A stretch of 64,000 nt of DNA from Taishania sp965247975. Its GTDB lineage: Bacteria; Bacteroidota; Bacteroidia; Flavobacteriales_D; Crocinitomicaceae. The stretch spans positions 1,364,001-1,428,000 of the forward strand of contig OZ252050.1 of the NCBI GenBank assembly GCA_965247975.1. Reading direction: 5' to 3'. The position numbers were made by a program, and so were the translations under genes. This document shows, piece by piece, positions 34,101-42,718 of the stretch (its first letter is position 1; the number at the start of each line of letters is the position of its first letter). The notes below the pieces were generated by a model. That model made no database searches. It saw only the letters and a list, made by a program, of their open reading frames with translations, and was not told the origin of the DNA.

Positions 34101-36684
34101 CGCACATTCTAAAGTGATTCACAGAAACTTCAATGTATTTGGTAATTGAACTTGAACCGAAGGAATTTGAAACGGTCAAGGTAATTGGAAAAATGCCGTT
34201 CGTATTAAAAGTAGCATAGAAATTTGGGGTGTTGCTTGTCTCAGGTATTCCGTTATCCAAATTCCATGTCCAAGTATCTGGTCCATTCGCACTTAAATCT
34301 TGAAAAAACACAGTAGCTCCAACACCAATCAAGCTGTTAGACATGATAAAATCTGCAACAGGAGCTGCACTTGGCGGGACAATAGTTATGGTGTAGTCTT
34401 CTGCTTGACCGTCGTAAAGAACGAAACAGGTATCAATAATATTTGGCAAATTTGAGCCTGTGCTAATCACTCGCATGCGCAAAGGTGTGTTTAAAACTGC
34501 ATCCGTTGGAATTGTGACAATTCCTTCATGATTTTCAAGTTTATAAGTTGAAATGAAACTTCTTTCTAGTTCAGTAAATGCGCCATCATTGTTGTAATCT
34601 ATGTAAAGAAATACTGATTGAGGGTTAGGATCAAAGGAATAAGTTTCGACTGAAATTGGGTAAGAACTGCCGGCTATGGCAATTGTGGCTTGGCTGCAAG
34701 TGAAATCTTGATAGCCTTCGGTCAATGGAAAACTACTGTTACTAATTGTTATAAACGAAAAGCCTGTAATTCCATAATTCACATAAAATACTTGTTCAGT
34801 TTCTGGCGTGCAAACTGCTGGAATAGGGGTGTTTGGTGAGTTTTGGGCAATAATACAGTTTGAACAAATAACTGTGTCAGCTAAGTTACATGACAGTGGG
34901 TTGCTAGCAATAAGTTGTACTGTATAATTATTTGAGCTTACATAATTATGTATTGGTGCAGTCAAAGCACTTGTATTTCCATCACCAAAACTCCAAGAAT
35001 AGTTCGATGCCCCAGTTGATTGATTTAAAAATTCAATTGAAAGGGGTAGTGTGCAGGAAATATAGTCCTCAAAACTAAAATTTGCAATGACAGCGCCGGG
35101 TAAATCACCAATCACACCAACTGCGTTCCAAGCCTTTGCTACCTGAACGACCTCAAAACTACAAGCTCCAAATAAATCAATTGCTGATTGAATGCTAAAA
35201 GTTCGAGCGTCTTGAAAATTTGAATTTGGCGTCAGGTAAGTGGTTAATGTTCGAAATGCGATTTGACTCGCTGCATCCATGCCAATGCTTTGGACTTGAA
35301 ATGCTTGGTTAAAATCATTTTCTCCACTTCCGCCTTCGCAAAGCAGGTAATACCAGTAATTTTGAACTTGAGAATTGGTGTGAATTCCACCATTATCAGA
35401 AATCGTAAATTGCCAAAAGTTCCCCTGATATGTTTTTGGCTGATTTGTAACGTAAGGATCTGCTAAATCCCTTAATGAGGAACCGTCTAGACGAACGGAA
35501 TCTCCTAATTGAAAGTTAGCAGTTGCTGGATGAGCATAAAAATCTACCGCAATTCCAAAAATATCACTGAAAGATTCATTCAATGCACCAGATTCATTGA
35601 AGTAAACCAAGTTCGCAGTGCTTTGGGTTACTCCATGCGAGAATTCATGACCAATAATTTCGATGGTTGTAAAAGGACCGTTATCAACATTATCTCCATC
35701 TCCAAATATCATTCCTAATGAACCCCAATTGGCGTTTGAATAACCTGTATTTTCAAAGACAAGCGAAAACAACGTATCTCCCAACCCATCGAAAGAAAGA
35801 TAGCCATGCTCGTTCAGAAAATAATCCCAAGTTCTTTCAGCTCCATAATGAACTCCGTTAGAGTTAGCGCTTGTCTGCCATGTGTTTGATGCATCGGAAA
35901 CAGGAGCAAAAGGATACGGCAAATCGACATCTCTGGTAACAATGGATCTTGTCGAACTTTCTTGAAGCAAGGAAAGGCTTGAGTTTATGCTGTCAGTTGT
36001 TATTGCCTGTTGTCCGTAATAATGAGTGGGAACGGTTGGATTTGTTTCTATTTCTTGAATTCTAGTGATTTCTCTTAAGAGCTTACCATCCGTGCTTACA
36101 TACAAAAAATGGTGGTTTCTATAATCCAGTGTTCTAGCATCAATTTTGTACGCGAGTACTAAAGAATCATTTCCTACAGGCAAATATACAAGTGTTTCGA
36201 GCTTTGCAAGGCAGTTTTCTATAGTTGCGCCTTTTTCACAGAGAAATTTTAGAGCTATAATTTCGACTTCTCGCTGATCAACGATTATATCAGAAAGAAT
36301 TTTGGTGCTAGGGTAGTATTCGCCATTGATTGACTCAACGAATCCATTTTTGCAATGAACCTTGACCATAGAATATTCAACTTCTATCCCATTAATTTTT
36401 TGTGCGAATGTATAATGTGTGTAACCTAATTTGTCATTCGTTTTTTTAACCAATTGAAAGGTACTAGAGTTTGGCTGAGGCATTAAAATTGACTGAAGCT
36501 TTTCTTGAAGTTGTTCCTCTTTCGGACGAAATTTTGGTTTGAAAGTTATAAATCGAATCGTATTGTTTGGTCGATAATTTATAATGTCGATTTCTTCTGA
36601 TTTTGAGGAAATTTGTCCGAGTCCATGGCTACACGTTAGACAAATTAATACAATTGTTGCGGAGAATCTAAGCCAACAGTTCAT
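31144..36684 (-). CDS. Giant secreted M4-family metallopeptidase with PKD, GEVED and CUB domains and T9SS sorting domain
   Basis: An 1846-residue exported protease. Order: signal peptide (1-24); FTP-type propeptide (about 40-220); thermolysin-like M4 catalytic domain (about 240-525) with zinc motif HEFSH at 346-350 and third ligand in GALNESFSDIFG near 370; PKD domain (533-605); GEVED domain (640-770, calcium-like DYNNDGAF); PKD (775-850); CUB domain (860-975); PKD (985-1062); a Rossmann-like segment (1110-1310, KGKNILLIPEQELGFP, GGTAIICGDG); PKD (1372-1447); second GEVED (1455-1595); two PKDs (1600-1752); and a T9SS type A domain (1767-1846, VYPNPFIDKI). Probably a surface or released protease for protein degradation. 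Confidence 0.95.
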   Translation of the reverse strand: MNCWLRFSATIVLICLTCSHGLGQISSKSEEIDIINYRPNNTIRFITFKPKFRPKEEQLQEKLQSILMPQPNSSTFQLVKKTNDKLGYTHYTFAQKINGIEVEYSMVKVHCKNGFVESINGEYYPSTKILSDIIVDQREVEIIALKFLCEKGATIENCLAKLETLVYLPVGNDSLVLAYKIDARTLDYRNHHFLYVSTDGKLLREITRIQEIETNPTVPTHYYGQQAITTDSINSSLSLLQESSTRSIVTRDVDLPYPFAPVSDASNTWQTSANSNGVHYGAERTWDYFLNEHGYLSFDGLGDTLFSLVFENTGYSNANWGSLGMIFGDGDNVDNGPFTTIEIIGHEFSHGVTQSTANLVYFNESGALNESFSDIFGIAVDFYAHPATANFQLGDSVRLDGSSLRDLADPYVTNQPKTYQGNFWQFTISDNGGIHTNSQVQNYWYYLLCEGGSGENDFNQAFQVQSIGMDAASQIAFRTLTTYLTPNSNFQDARTFSIQSAIDLFGACSFEVVQVAKAWNAVGVIGDLPGAVIANFSFEDYISCTLPLSIEFLNQSTGASNYSWSFGDGNTSALTAPIHNYVSSNNYTVQLIASNPLSCNLADTVICSNCIIAQNSPNTPIPAVCTPETEQVFYVNYGITGFSFITISNSSFPLTEGYQDFTCSQATIAIAGSSYPISVETYSFDPNPQSVFLYIDYNNDGAFTELERSFISTYKLENHEGIVTIPTDAVLNTPLRMRVISTGSNLPNIIDTCFVLYDGQAEDYTITIVPPSAAPVADFIMSNSLIGVGATVFFQDLSANGPDTWTWNLDNGIPETSNTPNFYATFNTNGIFPITLTVSNSFGSSSITKYIEVSVNHFRMCDVTNAVVNYSEGFIYDSGGASGDYPDNQNCTFTISPGTCTDSIQLIFEEFQTDATAFAPDYLRIYDGPDTSALWIYEGIGNGIPPVLTAYSGAITLHFVSNSFATKAGFKAQWIAYQQPTPAPVANFSFAPLNPSVMDTMYFTDQSSANAQSWLWDFGDGTNSLEQNPSHVYTFPGTYTVTMIAQSCNGATSISQVVQTAALPQAVYSPQVFNFNMSCNETIETQLIIENQGGGNLLWNTDVPITNGNEILVWNYGVDTVEELSYTKNAIIDTYPFFNFTHSYALTNHLLKEDLKGKNILLIPEQELGFPSITLACSEAIKEFVELGGTAIICGDGIGTVLNTGLFESSSFTPIYFDTALMVNSSTPLTNGVYSTLYSTDENFRHTFTSPDLIPVFKSYDLTNDLVSYRNYGAGKAIYIGYDFAFSSPFSQVLANAANWGYSQPPVEANIIFESTNGAILSSSVDTINITINSAGLNAGMNNLYQIIQTNNVLNPVDTIWFNIYLDPIPCPNFEFETSNVCSGLFTFSDITTNDPISWEWDFGDGFTSNQQNPTHIFTSPGSYNVNLIVSNASGVDSIQQIVTVFGNSGPIPTSCIMNTNASMGHGLINFSLGTINQNSSWDDEGYMDFTCTASTQLIQGNSYNLVAMGSGVAVQFFSVYIDFNSDGAYSGSEILIDNQYANNLLYNGNIFIPTNNVVLNTPLRLRIIASMAPHNLCTAINWGQAEDYTVVITPNLSVNATANCPGQFDFETSLQPSYSFATWNFGDGTSVSTTDETVTHSYANSGSYIVEVIADGPNGADTVTLNINATTWTSSMSNSGNLYIDSVVTFNANSSIAVTNYLWDFGDGSATSTLSNPSHIYDTPGTYIVTLTISNSEGCEEITVDTLFIQDAMSVVANTLQHSILVYPNPFIDKIIVDFNELEVNEFMEIQLRNDQGQVVYTKKYSKKSDFKSPIEIPLRVADGHYTLVVNLDDQRSIFSLVKID

Positions 36685-36882
36685 AAGACTTGAATTTGAG
36701 TATTACGAATATAAGCTAATTAACTGAAAATTACTAATTTCTGCAATGAATTAATTTTGGTTTGAATTAAAAATGGTCAAACCTTCAGCATTAAATTACT
36801 TGATGCATTTCAATAAATAAAAAACAAAAAAGTTCTAAATATTGTTCACGCTGTTTCCACGATGATTTTAGCTAAATTCCTT

Positions 36883-37488
36883 TTACTTTGTCATATCCTC
36901 AACCAATTGATTGATATTTTGTTCAATGTGACTCTGAATTTCTTCAAATGTCTCGAAATCTTTTTGTCCTATCGAAATTTTTTGTTCCACGGTTTTGGTA
37001 TTCAAAATTTTAATTTCATACCCCCAGGGATCGAATTCCTCGTTGGATAAGAAATAACCACCACTTAAGCGCGACATAATAATATAATCTACTTTACAAT
37101 ACTTCAGAATTCTACGGCAATATTTTTTGTCGTAAACACCTTGGTAGCCAGAACCTTTAAATTTGTATAGTGGAAATTTTGCTAATTGAATATTTTTTGA
37201 TTTCGACAGTGATTTTTCCAAAGTAGATTCAATTTCATAACCTTGTTGCGCATATTCATAGCCATTTGAAGTCGGAATGACGCAAACCGTTAATTGCTTA
37301 ATCACTTTTGTTGAATCTATTTCGTGGATTTCTTTGCTTTCCTTGACTTTTGTTGAATCCAAAATTAGTACTTCTTTTATTAGACCATTTTCTTTTGCTT
37401 CACGTTCGTTACGCGATGGATTGCAAGCGATTAACACAGTTGAACTAACTGCCATTAAAGAAATCCGGAAGATTCTTGAAATTTTCAT
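36883..37488 (-). CDS. Lipoprotein of unknown function, LpoB/CsgG-like region possible
   Basis: The 201-residue product has a lipobox LIAC at about residues 19-22 and a mature part with LTVCVIPTSNGYEYAQQGYEIESTLE, then KVDYIIMSRLSGGYFLSN and a Lys-rich C-terminus. The strand-helix pattern and the stretch AQQGYEIESTLEKSLSKS recall CsgG/LpoB-type lipoproteins whose first domain senses a partner, but similarity is weak. It is divergent from the DUF1801 gene at 37555. Confidence 0.65.
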   Translation of the reverse strand: MKISRIFRISLMAVSSTVLIACNPSRNEREAKENGLIKEVLILDSTKVKESKEIHEIDSTKVIKQLTVCVIPTSNGYEYAQQGYEIESTLEKSLSKSKNIQLAKFPLYKFKGSGYQGVYDKKYCRRILKYCKVDYIIMSRLSGGYFLSNEEFDPWGYEIKILNTKTVEQKISIGQKDFETFEEIQSHIEQNINQLVEDMTK

Positions 37489-37554
37489 ACCTACGAATGT
37501 ACGAAATCACTTTTTTAATCGAATATTTTTATTTTTACTCAAAAAAATGAGCTG

Positions 37555-38001
37555 ATGAATACTCCCGACGAATACATTGCGCAAGTTGCAGAAGATAAAA
37601 AAGATGCAATGATCCAACTTCGAAAAACAATTCAGGACAATATCCCAAAAGGTTTTCAAGAATGTATTTCTTACAAAATGATCGGATTTGTTGTGCCTTT
37701 TAGCGCTTACCCAGGCGGTTATCATTGTGATCCAAAATTGGAAGTTCCGTTTGTTAGCATCGCTGCGCAAAAGAATTTCATAGCGCTCTATCACATGGGA
37801 ATTTATTCAGATGAGAATCTGTTAAATTGGTTTGTTGAAGAATATCCAAAGCATTGTAAATCGAAATTGGACATGGGAAAATCATGCATTCGTTTCAAAA
37901 AAGAAATTCCATTCGAATTAATTGGGCAATTGATGCAAAAAATGTCGATGGAAGAATGGATTGCCAATTATCAAAAATTCGATCCTCGGGTTAAAAAGTA
38001 A
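37555..38001 (+). CDS. DUF1801 (YdhG-like) protein
   Basis: The 148-residue protein opens NTPDEYIAQVAEDKKDAMIQLRKTI and contains ECISYKMIGFVVPF and FVSIAAQKNFIALYHMGIY, then CIRFKKEIPFELIGQL, which fit DUF1801. Family members are small alpha/beta proteins with a groove; some relate to iron or frataxin-like folds. Function unknown. Confidence 0.85.
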   Translation: MNTPDEYIAQVAEDKKDAMIQLRKTIQDNIPKGFQECISYKMIGFVVPFSAYPGGYHCDPKLEVPFVSIAAQKNFIALYHMGIYSDENLLNWFVEEYPKHCKSKLDMGKSCIRFKKEIPFELIGQLMQKMSMEEWIANYQKFDPRVKK

Positions 38002-38045
38002 AGATTTCGTTTCCATCTTTCTCGCTCTCGCACCCATTTTCACTC

Positions 38046-38810
38046 TCAAAGGTATCCTTTCATCGAATAAGTCACATAACCAACCCATTCCTTAATCAAA
38101 GCATTCCAAGTGTCAAAATTGGATACATTCGGAATGATGAATTGGTCCCAAAAATAACCTCCGTTAGGCGCAGTGTATAAATCTGTGGAAAATGAGGTGC
38201 AATGCATATTTTGTTTCGTGAAACATGCTTGTGCACGCTTCATGTGTGTACCCGAAGTGATTAGCAAGTAGGATTTTAATCTTGTATGTTTTTTGAGTTC
38301 TTTTTTAGTCTCAACGGCATTTTCATAGGTATTCCTAGATTTCGTATCAATAAGAATGTCCTCTTTTGGAATTCCCCATTGCACGAGTACTTCCTTAAAT
38401 TGAAGCGATTCTTTTAAACCTCGATCTGAAACATAACCACTTCCTCCAGAGATGAAAATTTTTTTGATTTTCCCTGTTTTATATAATGTAATTGCTTGCC
38501 ACAGTCGATCTGTTCCTCTCCGAACGCTTAAGCGTTGCAAATGGTTGTCATATTCAGCCATTCCAGAAAGAACGATTCCAACATCATGGGGTTTTACATC
38601 ACTGATTTTTGTACCTGGTATTTCCCACTGTTTTAAAAATGTACCAAGAATGGCTGTATTCGTGAAGAATATAAAAATGAAAACAGCCGAAATCTTTGCT
38701 CGCTTCTTCCATTTTGGATTTTTGAAATAAAAAATGAGCAATAAGGAAACGATGAACCAAAAAAATGGCGAAATGAGAAACAACAATAATTTAGAAAGGA
38801 TAAAAAACAT
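38046..38810 (-). CDS. YdcF/SanA (DUF218) family protein
   Basis: The 254-residue product has two N-terminal membrane segments (ILSKLLLFLISPFFWFIVSL, ISAVFIFIFFTNTAILG), followed by a DUF218 domain: GIVLSGMAEYDNHL, RLWQAITLYKTGKIKKIFISGG, ENAVETKKELKKH and SYLLITSGTHMKRA. ElyC/SanA-type members act at the inner membrane in envelope biogenesis. It is 8 bases downstream of the DUF58 gene and probably shares its transcript. Confidence 0.85.
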   Translation of the reverse strand: MFFILSKLLLFLISPFFWFIVSLLLIFYFKNPKWKKRAKISAVFIFIFFTNTAILGTFLKQWEIPGTKISDVKPHDVGIVLSGMAEYDNHLQRLSVRRGTDRLWQAITLYKTGKIKKIFISGGSGYVSDRGLKESLQFKEVLVQWGIPKEDILIDTKSRNTYENAVETKKELKKHTRLKSYLLITSGTHMKRAQACFTKQNMHCTSFSTDLYTAPNGGYFWDQFIIPNVSNFDTWNALIKEWVGYVTYSMKGYL

Positions 38811-38818
38811 AACCTTGC

Positions 38819-39739
38819 CTAATATAATTTTTGTCTTTTCAATAAATACTGAAGGAGCACTTGATCGTAACCTGCTTGGATGTCTGTAGGCATGAAATCG
38901 ATTCTGAAATTTGTTGCTTTCATTTCCAATTCTTTGAAATATTCGCCAATCGCTTCCACATATTTGGCTTTAATTTCCGCTGGCTGAATTTTCATTTTTT
39001 CACCTGTTTCCATATCAATGAGATGGTAAGGTCGGTTTTCCAATTGAAAATCTAATTCGGTTTTTTTGTCCACTACATGAAACACAATGACTTCGTGTTT
39101 GTTGTGTTTTAAATGTTGCAGCGCCCGGAAAAATTCATCAATACGCGCTGGATTGTCTAGAAAATCCGAGAAAATAATAACCAAACTACGTCGGTGACTT
39201 AATTCAGAAATATCATGCAGTATTTTTGGGGCATCGCTCGCTTTTTTAGAATCTTCAGAATAGGCGATGAGGTGCTTTTCTAGTTCGCTATACAGGTAAC
39301 GATGATGCGCCATGGAGGATTTAGCTTGCGTATGTAATTCCAATTTATCGGAGAACAGGCTCAAACCAACGGCATCGCGTTGACGTTTCAGTAATTCAAT
39401 CAAAGATGCTGCTGCGTATGTTGAGAATTCAAATTTAGTGAGTTCTCCATCTTTTGGGTAAAACATAGAACTTGAACAATCAATCACAATTTGGCAACGC
39501 AAGTTTGTTTCTTCCTCGTATTTTTTGGTAAACAGTTTTTCGGTTCGCCCAAATAATTTCCAGTCGATGTGTCGCGTTGATTCTCCTTTATTGTACAAAC
39601 GATGTTCAGCAAATTCAACGGAGAATCCATGAAACGGACTTTTGTGCATTCCAGTGATGAATCCTTCAACGACTTGTTTGGCCAACAATTCTAGGTTTCC
39701 AAATTGAGCGAGCTTTAAGCGATCAATGCTTTTGTTCAT
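38819..39739 (-). CDS. DUF58 (vWA-like) protein
   Basis: A 306-residue cytoplasmic DUF58 protein: FSVEFAEHRLYNKGESTRHIDWKL near 40-63, a vWA-type CQIVIDCSSSMFYP near residue 88, and VIIFSDFLDN near 180. The MIDAS is DCSSS, intact. DUF58 proteins usually pair with MoxR ATPases; here moxR lies 11 kb away. It is transcribed first, followed by ydcF-like after 8 bases. A candidate -7 box lies four bases before the ATG. Confidence 0.92.
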   Translation of the reverse strand: MNKSIDRLKLAQFGNLELLAKQVVEGFITGMHKSPFHGFSVEFAEHRLYNKGESTRHIDWKLFGRTEKLFTKKYEEETNLRCQIVIDCSSSMFYPKDGELTKFEFSTYAAASLIELLKRQRDAVGLSLFSDKLELHTQAKSSMAHHRYLYSELEKHLIAYSEDSKKASDAPKILHDISELSHRRSLVIIFSDFLDNPARIDEFFRALQHLKHNKHEVIVFHVVDKKTELDFQLENRPYHLIDMETGEKMKIQPAEIKAKYVEAIGEYFKELEMKATNFRIDFMPTDIQAGYDQVLLQYLLKRQKLY

Positions 39740-39743
39740 GAGC

Positions 39744-39751
39744 TAAAAGTA
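39744..39751 (-). promoter_or_regulatory. DUF58 gene -7 box candidate
   Basis: TACTTTTA on the minus strand matches seven of eight TAnnTTTG positions and lies four bases (GCTC) before the ATG at 39739. Confidence 0.4.
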
Positions 39752-39844
39752 CGATTATTTTCGTTTTCCGATTTATTTTTAAATGCTAAAAATCATAAAT
39801 TATAGCTACATTTACGTGCGATTATAATTTTATCATCGCTGTAA

Positions 39845-40972
39845 ATGAATTCGATGAGTAGAGAAAATGTAGCTTTTAATGATGCCGACCAACCTGAATT
39901 TTACAAAGTACTTCGCCAACGTGTAAACGCCTATTTTAAAGACAATAACATTTCGCGACATGCCAATGCAAACATGGTAATTAAAACGATCACCATGGTT
40001 TTGGTTTACTCAATTCCACTTTTTTTACTGATTACAAATTCGATTCATTCTATTGGTCTGATGTATCTTATGTGGACGATCATGGGAGTTGGAATGGCTG
40101 GGATAGGCTTAGCGATTATGCATGATGCCAATCACGGTGCTTATTCGAAAAACCAAAAAGTGAATGATGCGGTTGGGTTTATTTTGAACTATATTGGTGG
40201 GTATCATTTAAATTGGAGAATTCAGCACAATGTCCTACATCATTCATTTACAAATATTGATGGTTATGATGAGGATATTGAGAAACAAGGACTTGTTCGC
40301 TTTTCACCAACGCAGGAGCGCAAACCAATTTTTCGTTTTCAAATTTTATATGTTCCTCTATTATATGGCATTTTAACACTTTATTGGGGCGTTTTTAAAG
40401 ATATTGAACAGGTAATGCGTTACCATAAATTGGATTTGCTTAAGACGCAAGGATTAACTTTGGGGAAAGCGCTATTTCAAATCATTGCCTTAAAAATTGC
40501 TTATTTTATTTTGACCTTGGTGTTGCCAATTCTTTTGCTCGATTTACCATGGTATCATGTAGTTTTGGGGTTTGTTGTTATGCATTTTATTGCTGGTATG
40601 ATCTTGGCGTTGATCTTTCAATCTGCTCACGTGATTGAAGAAACAGATTTCTATGAAGTGGATGAAAATGGTTGTGTAGAAAACAATTGGGCCATTCATC
40701 AAATGCGTACAACCGCAAATTTTGCAAATAAGAGTATTTTCTTTTCTTGGTATGTTGGAGCACTGAATTATCAAATTGAGCATCATTTGTTTCCAAATAT
40801 TTGTCATGTTCATTACCGTAACATTGCTCCAATTGTAAAGGCAACAGCAGAAGAATTCGGAGTTCCTTACTATCATCATACTACGTTTTTAGGGGCCTTG
40901 AGAAGTCATTTCAAATTGCTTCACAAACTCGGAACAGGTCGCTACGACAAAGAGTTGGCTCAAGCTGCTTAG
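39845..40972 (+). CDS. Fatty acid desaturase (front-end/linoleoyl-CoA desaturase type)
   Basis: The 375-residue inner-membrane di-iron enzyme has three histidine boxes: MHDANHGAYS near residue 95, QHNVLHHSFTN near 129 and NYQIEHHLFPN near 317. The glutamine in QIEHH and the HNxLHH form fit the front-end/delta-6-type or linoleoyl-CoA desaturase family rather than delta-9 stearoyl enzymes. Four membrane segments are visible. It is divergent from the DUF58 gene and probably adjusts membrane fluidity. The gap 40973-41257 holds the dyad array. Confidence 0.93.
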   Translation: MNSMSRENVAFNDADQPEFYKVLRQRVNAYFKDNNISRHANANMVIKTITMVLVYSIPLFLLITNSIHSIGLMYLMWTIMGVGMAGIGLAIMHDANHGAYSKNQKVNDAVGFILNYIGGYHLNWRIQHNVLHHSFTNIDGYDEDIEKQGLVRFSPTQERKPIFRFQILYVPLLYGILTLYWGVFKDIEQVMRYHKLDLLKTQGLTLGKALFQIIALKIAYFILTLVLPILLLDLPWYHVVLGFVVMHFIAGMILALIFQSAHVIEETDFYEVDENGCVENNWAIHQMRTTANFANKSIFFSWYVGALNYQIEHHLFPNICHVHYRNIAPIVKATAEEFGVPYYHHTTFLGALRSHFKLLHKLGTGRYDKELAQAA

Positions 40973-41059
40973 TGGATTCCATAGCTTTCGGGCAAATTCT
41001 CTGTTTTTTAATTTCCATTTTTCCGAGAGATTTTTCAGTCTAATATAATTTTCATTCTG

Positions 41060-41245
41060 CGCGGAAAGTATATTTTTTCATCACTTTCCGCGTAGTATAT
41101 TTTTATTTCACGCGGAAAGTATATTTTTTTGTCATTTTCCGCGTAATATATTTTTATTTTACGCGGAAAGTTTATCATTTTATTACTTTCCGCGTATTAT
41201 GTTTTTATTTCACGCGGAAAGTGTTATCTTTGTGAACAATCCGCG
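41060..41245. repeat. Four 51-bp units, each an inverted repeat CGCGGAAAGT/ACTTTCCGCG
   Basis: CGCGGAAAGT starts at 41060, 41111, 41162 and 41213; the complementary ACTTTCCGCG starts at 41083, 41134 (one mismatch), 41185 and 41236 (two mismatches). Spacing is exactly 23 within units and 28 between them. Loops are T-rich. The last unit surrounds the ATPase promoter. Each half-site could pair with its left or right neighbour. There are no spacers as in CRISPR and no ORF inside. Confidence 0.97.
41225..41232 (+). promoter_or_regulatory. ATPase gene -7 box inside the last dyad
   Basis: TATCTTTG, a perfect TAnnTTTG, sits between the two half-sites of the fourth unit (41213-41222 and 41236-41245). 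The expected start of transcription, about 41238, lies within the right half-site. The other three units carry T-rich degenerate versions. Confidence 0.7.
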
Positions 41246-41257
41246 TAGTATAGTGTG

Positions 41258-42691
41258 ATGAAATTAGTAGGAAGACACGAAGAAATAAGAGATATAAAAG
41301 CAAGGCTAGCAGATGATAAAGCCCATTTGCTGGCTGTTGTAGGCCGACGACGCGTTGGAAAAACCTTTCTCATACGAGAAGCATTTAAGGAATACAAAGT
41401 TTTTGAAATGACTGGTTTGAAAGATGCTGAACTACCAAAACAGTTGATCAATTTCACGATTCAAATGAATCAATACTTTCCTTGGGAAGAAGAGCTCCAA
41501 ACTCCTGAGGATTGGTTACGCGCCTTTAATCAATTGAGCTTTGTCATTGAAAACAAAAAATGGAAGAAAAAACCAGTTGTCTTTTTTGATGAATTGCCAT
41601 GGGTCGCAGGAAAAAAATCGGGTTTCGTTGAAGCACTTGGTCATTGGTGGAATAATTGGGCATCACAGCAAAAGATCATTGTCGTGGTTTGTGGGTCAGC
41701 GGCCTCTTGGATGATTGAGCACATTGTCAATGCGAAAGGTGGCTTGCATAACCGACTCAGCAAAACGTATCATTTGATGCCATTTACCTTGTTAGAGGCT
41801 AAAGAATTCTTGAACGAAAAGAAAATTACATTGAGCCACTATCAGTTGGTGCAAGTTTACATGGCCATGGGAGGCATTCCTCACTATTTGGATCAAATAG
41901 AAAAAGGCAAAAGCGCCATGCAAAACATTCAAGAGCTTTATTTCACCAAAGATGGCGTACTACGCAATGAGTTTAAAAACCTCTATCCAGCGCTTTTTGA
42001 TCACGCAGGAAATCACGAGAAAATTGTCAGAGCGCTGGCTAAAAAATCAAAGGGACTGGACCGACAAGAAATTTTGAAGCAAACCAAATTAACAGATGGT
42101 GGTTATTTTTCAGAAATGCTCAAAGAGTTGGAATTGTCAGGTTTTATCGCCACGTATGAGCCGCTTGAGAAAAAGAAACGAGACACTTTATACCGACTTA
42201 CGGACGAATATTCACTTTTTTTCTTGCGTTTTGTCGATGGTAAAAAAAATAGCACAAAAGATGCTTGGAACCGCATTTCACAAAGTCAGGAATACAAAAT
42301 TTGGTGCGGTTATTCGTTTGAGAATTTGTGCATGAAGCACATCACAAAAATCAAAGAAGCACTTGGGATTTCAGGAGTAGAAACCCATGTAAATAGTTTT
42401 CTACACAAGAAAAATGCACTTTTCGAAAAAGGATTTCAAATTGATTTACTCATTGATCGTCGTGATGACATAATCACTATGTGCGAAATGAAATTCTATG
42501 CGGACGAATATGCCATTTCAGCAGCTGATGCCGAGATCTTGCGCACAAAAAAAGTTGGTTTGCAGTCTGTCACCAAAACAAAGAAAATGGTGCAAATTGC
42601 ATTTGTTTCAACCTACGGTGTGTTAAACAATGAGTATAAAATGGACTTGGTTGACCACGATTTTAATTTGGAAATATTTTTTAAACCTTAG
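41258..42691 (+). CDS. COG1672-type AAA+ ATPase with C-terminal DUF234 nuclease-like domain
   Basis: A 477-residue protein: ATPase domain with Walker A VVGRRRVGKT at about 27-36, Walker B VVFFDELPWV near 108-118 and sensor VVVCGSAASWM, then a helical/winged-helix middle (KIVRALAKKSKGLDRQEILK, GGYFSEMLKELELSGFIATY) and a DUF234 C-terminal domain with FQIDLLIDRRDDIITMCEMKFY, which fits PD-(D/E)xK spacing (D, then E-x-K). This family is widespread in archaea and Bacteroidota with unknown role; transfer, repair or defence are proposed by analogy only. Start ATG 41258 is favoured over GTG 41255. Confidence 0.9.
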   Translation: MKLVGRHEEIRDIKARLADDKAHLLAVVGRRRVGKTFLIREAFKEYKVFEMTGLKDAELPKQLINFTIQMNQYFPWEEELQTPEDWLRAFNQLSFVIENKKWKKKPVVFFDELPWVAGKKSGFVEALGHWWNNWASQQKIIVVVCGSAASWMIEHIVNAKGGLHNRLSKTYHLMPFTLLEAKEFLNEKKITLSHYQLVQVYMAMGGIPHYLDQIEKGKSAMQNIQELYFTKDGVLRNEFKNLYPALFDHAGNHEKIVRALAKKSKGLDRQEILKQTKLTDGGYFSEMLKELELSGFIATYEPLEKKKRDTLYRLTDEYSLFFLRFVDGKKNSTKDAWNRISQSQEYKIWCGYSFENLCMKHITKIKEALGISGVETHVNSFLHKKNALFEKGFQIDLLIDRRDDIITMCEMKFYADEYAISAADAEILRTKKVGLQSVTKTKKMVQIAFVSTYGVLNNEYKMDLVDHDFNLEIFFKP

Positions 42692-42718
42692 ATTACGATT
42701 CTGATGTTTGCATTTCCT

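Noticed and set aside
41060..41245. CRISPR-like or transposon ends at the 51-bp array
   Set aside because: Spacing segments are similar to each other, not unique spacers, and no transposase or target duplication is visible.
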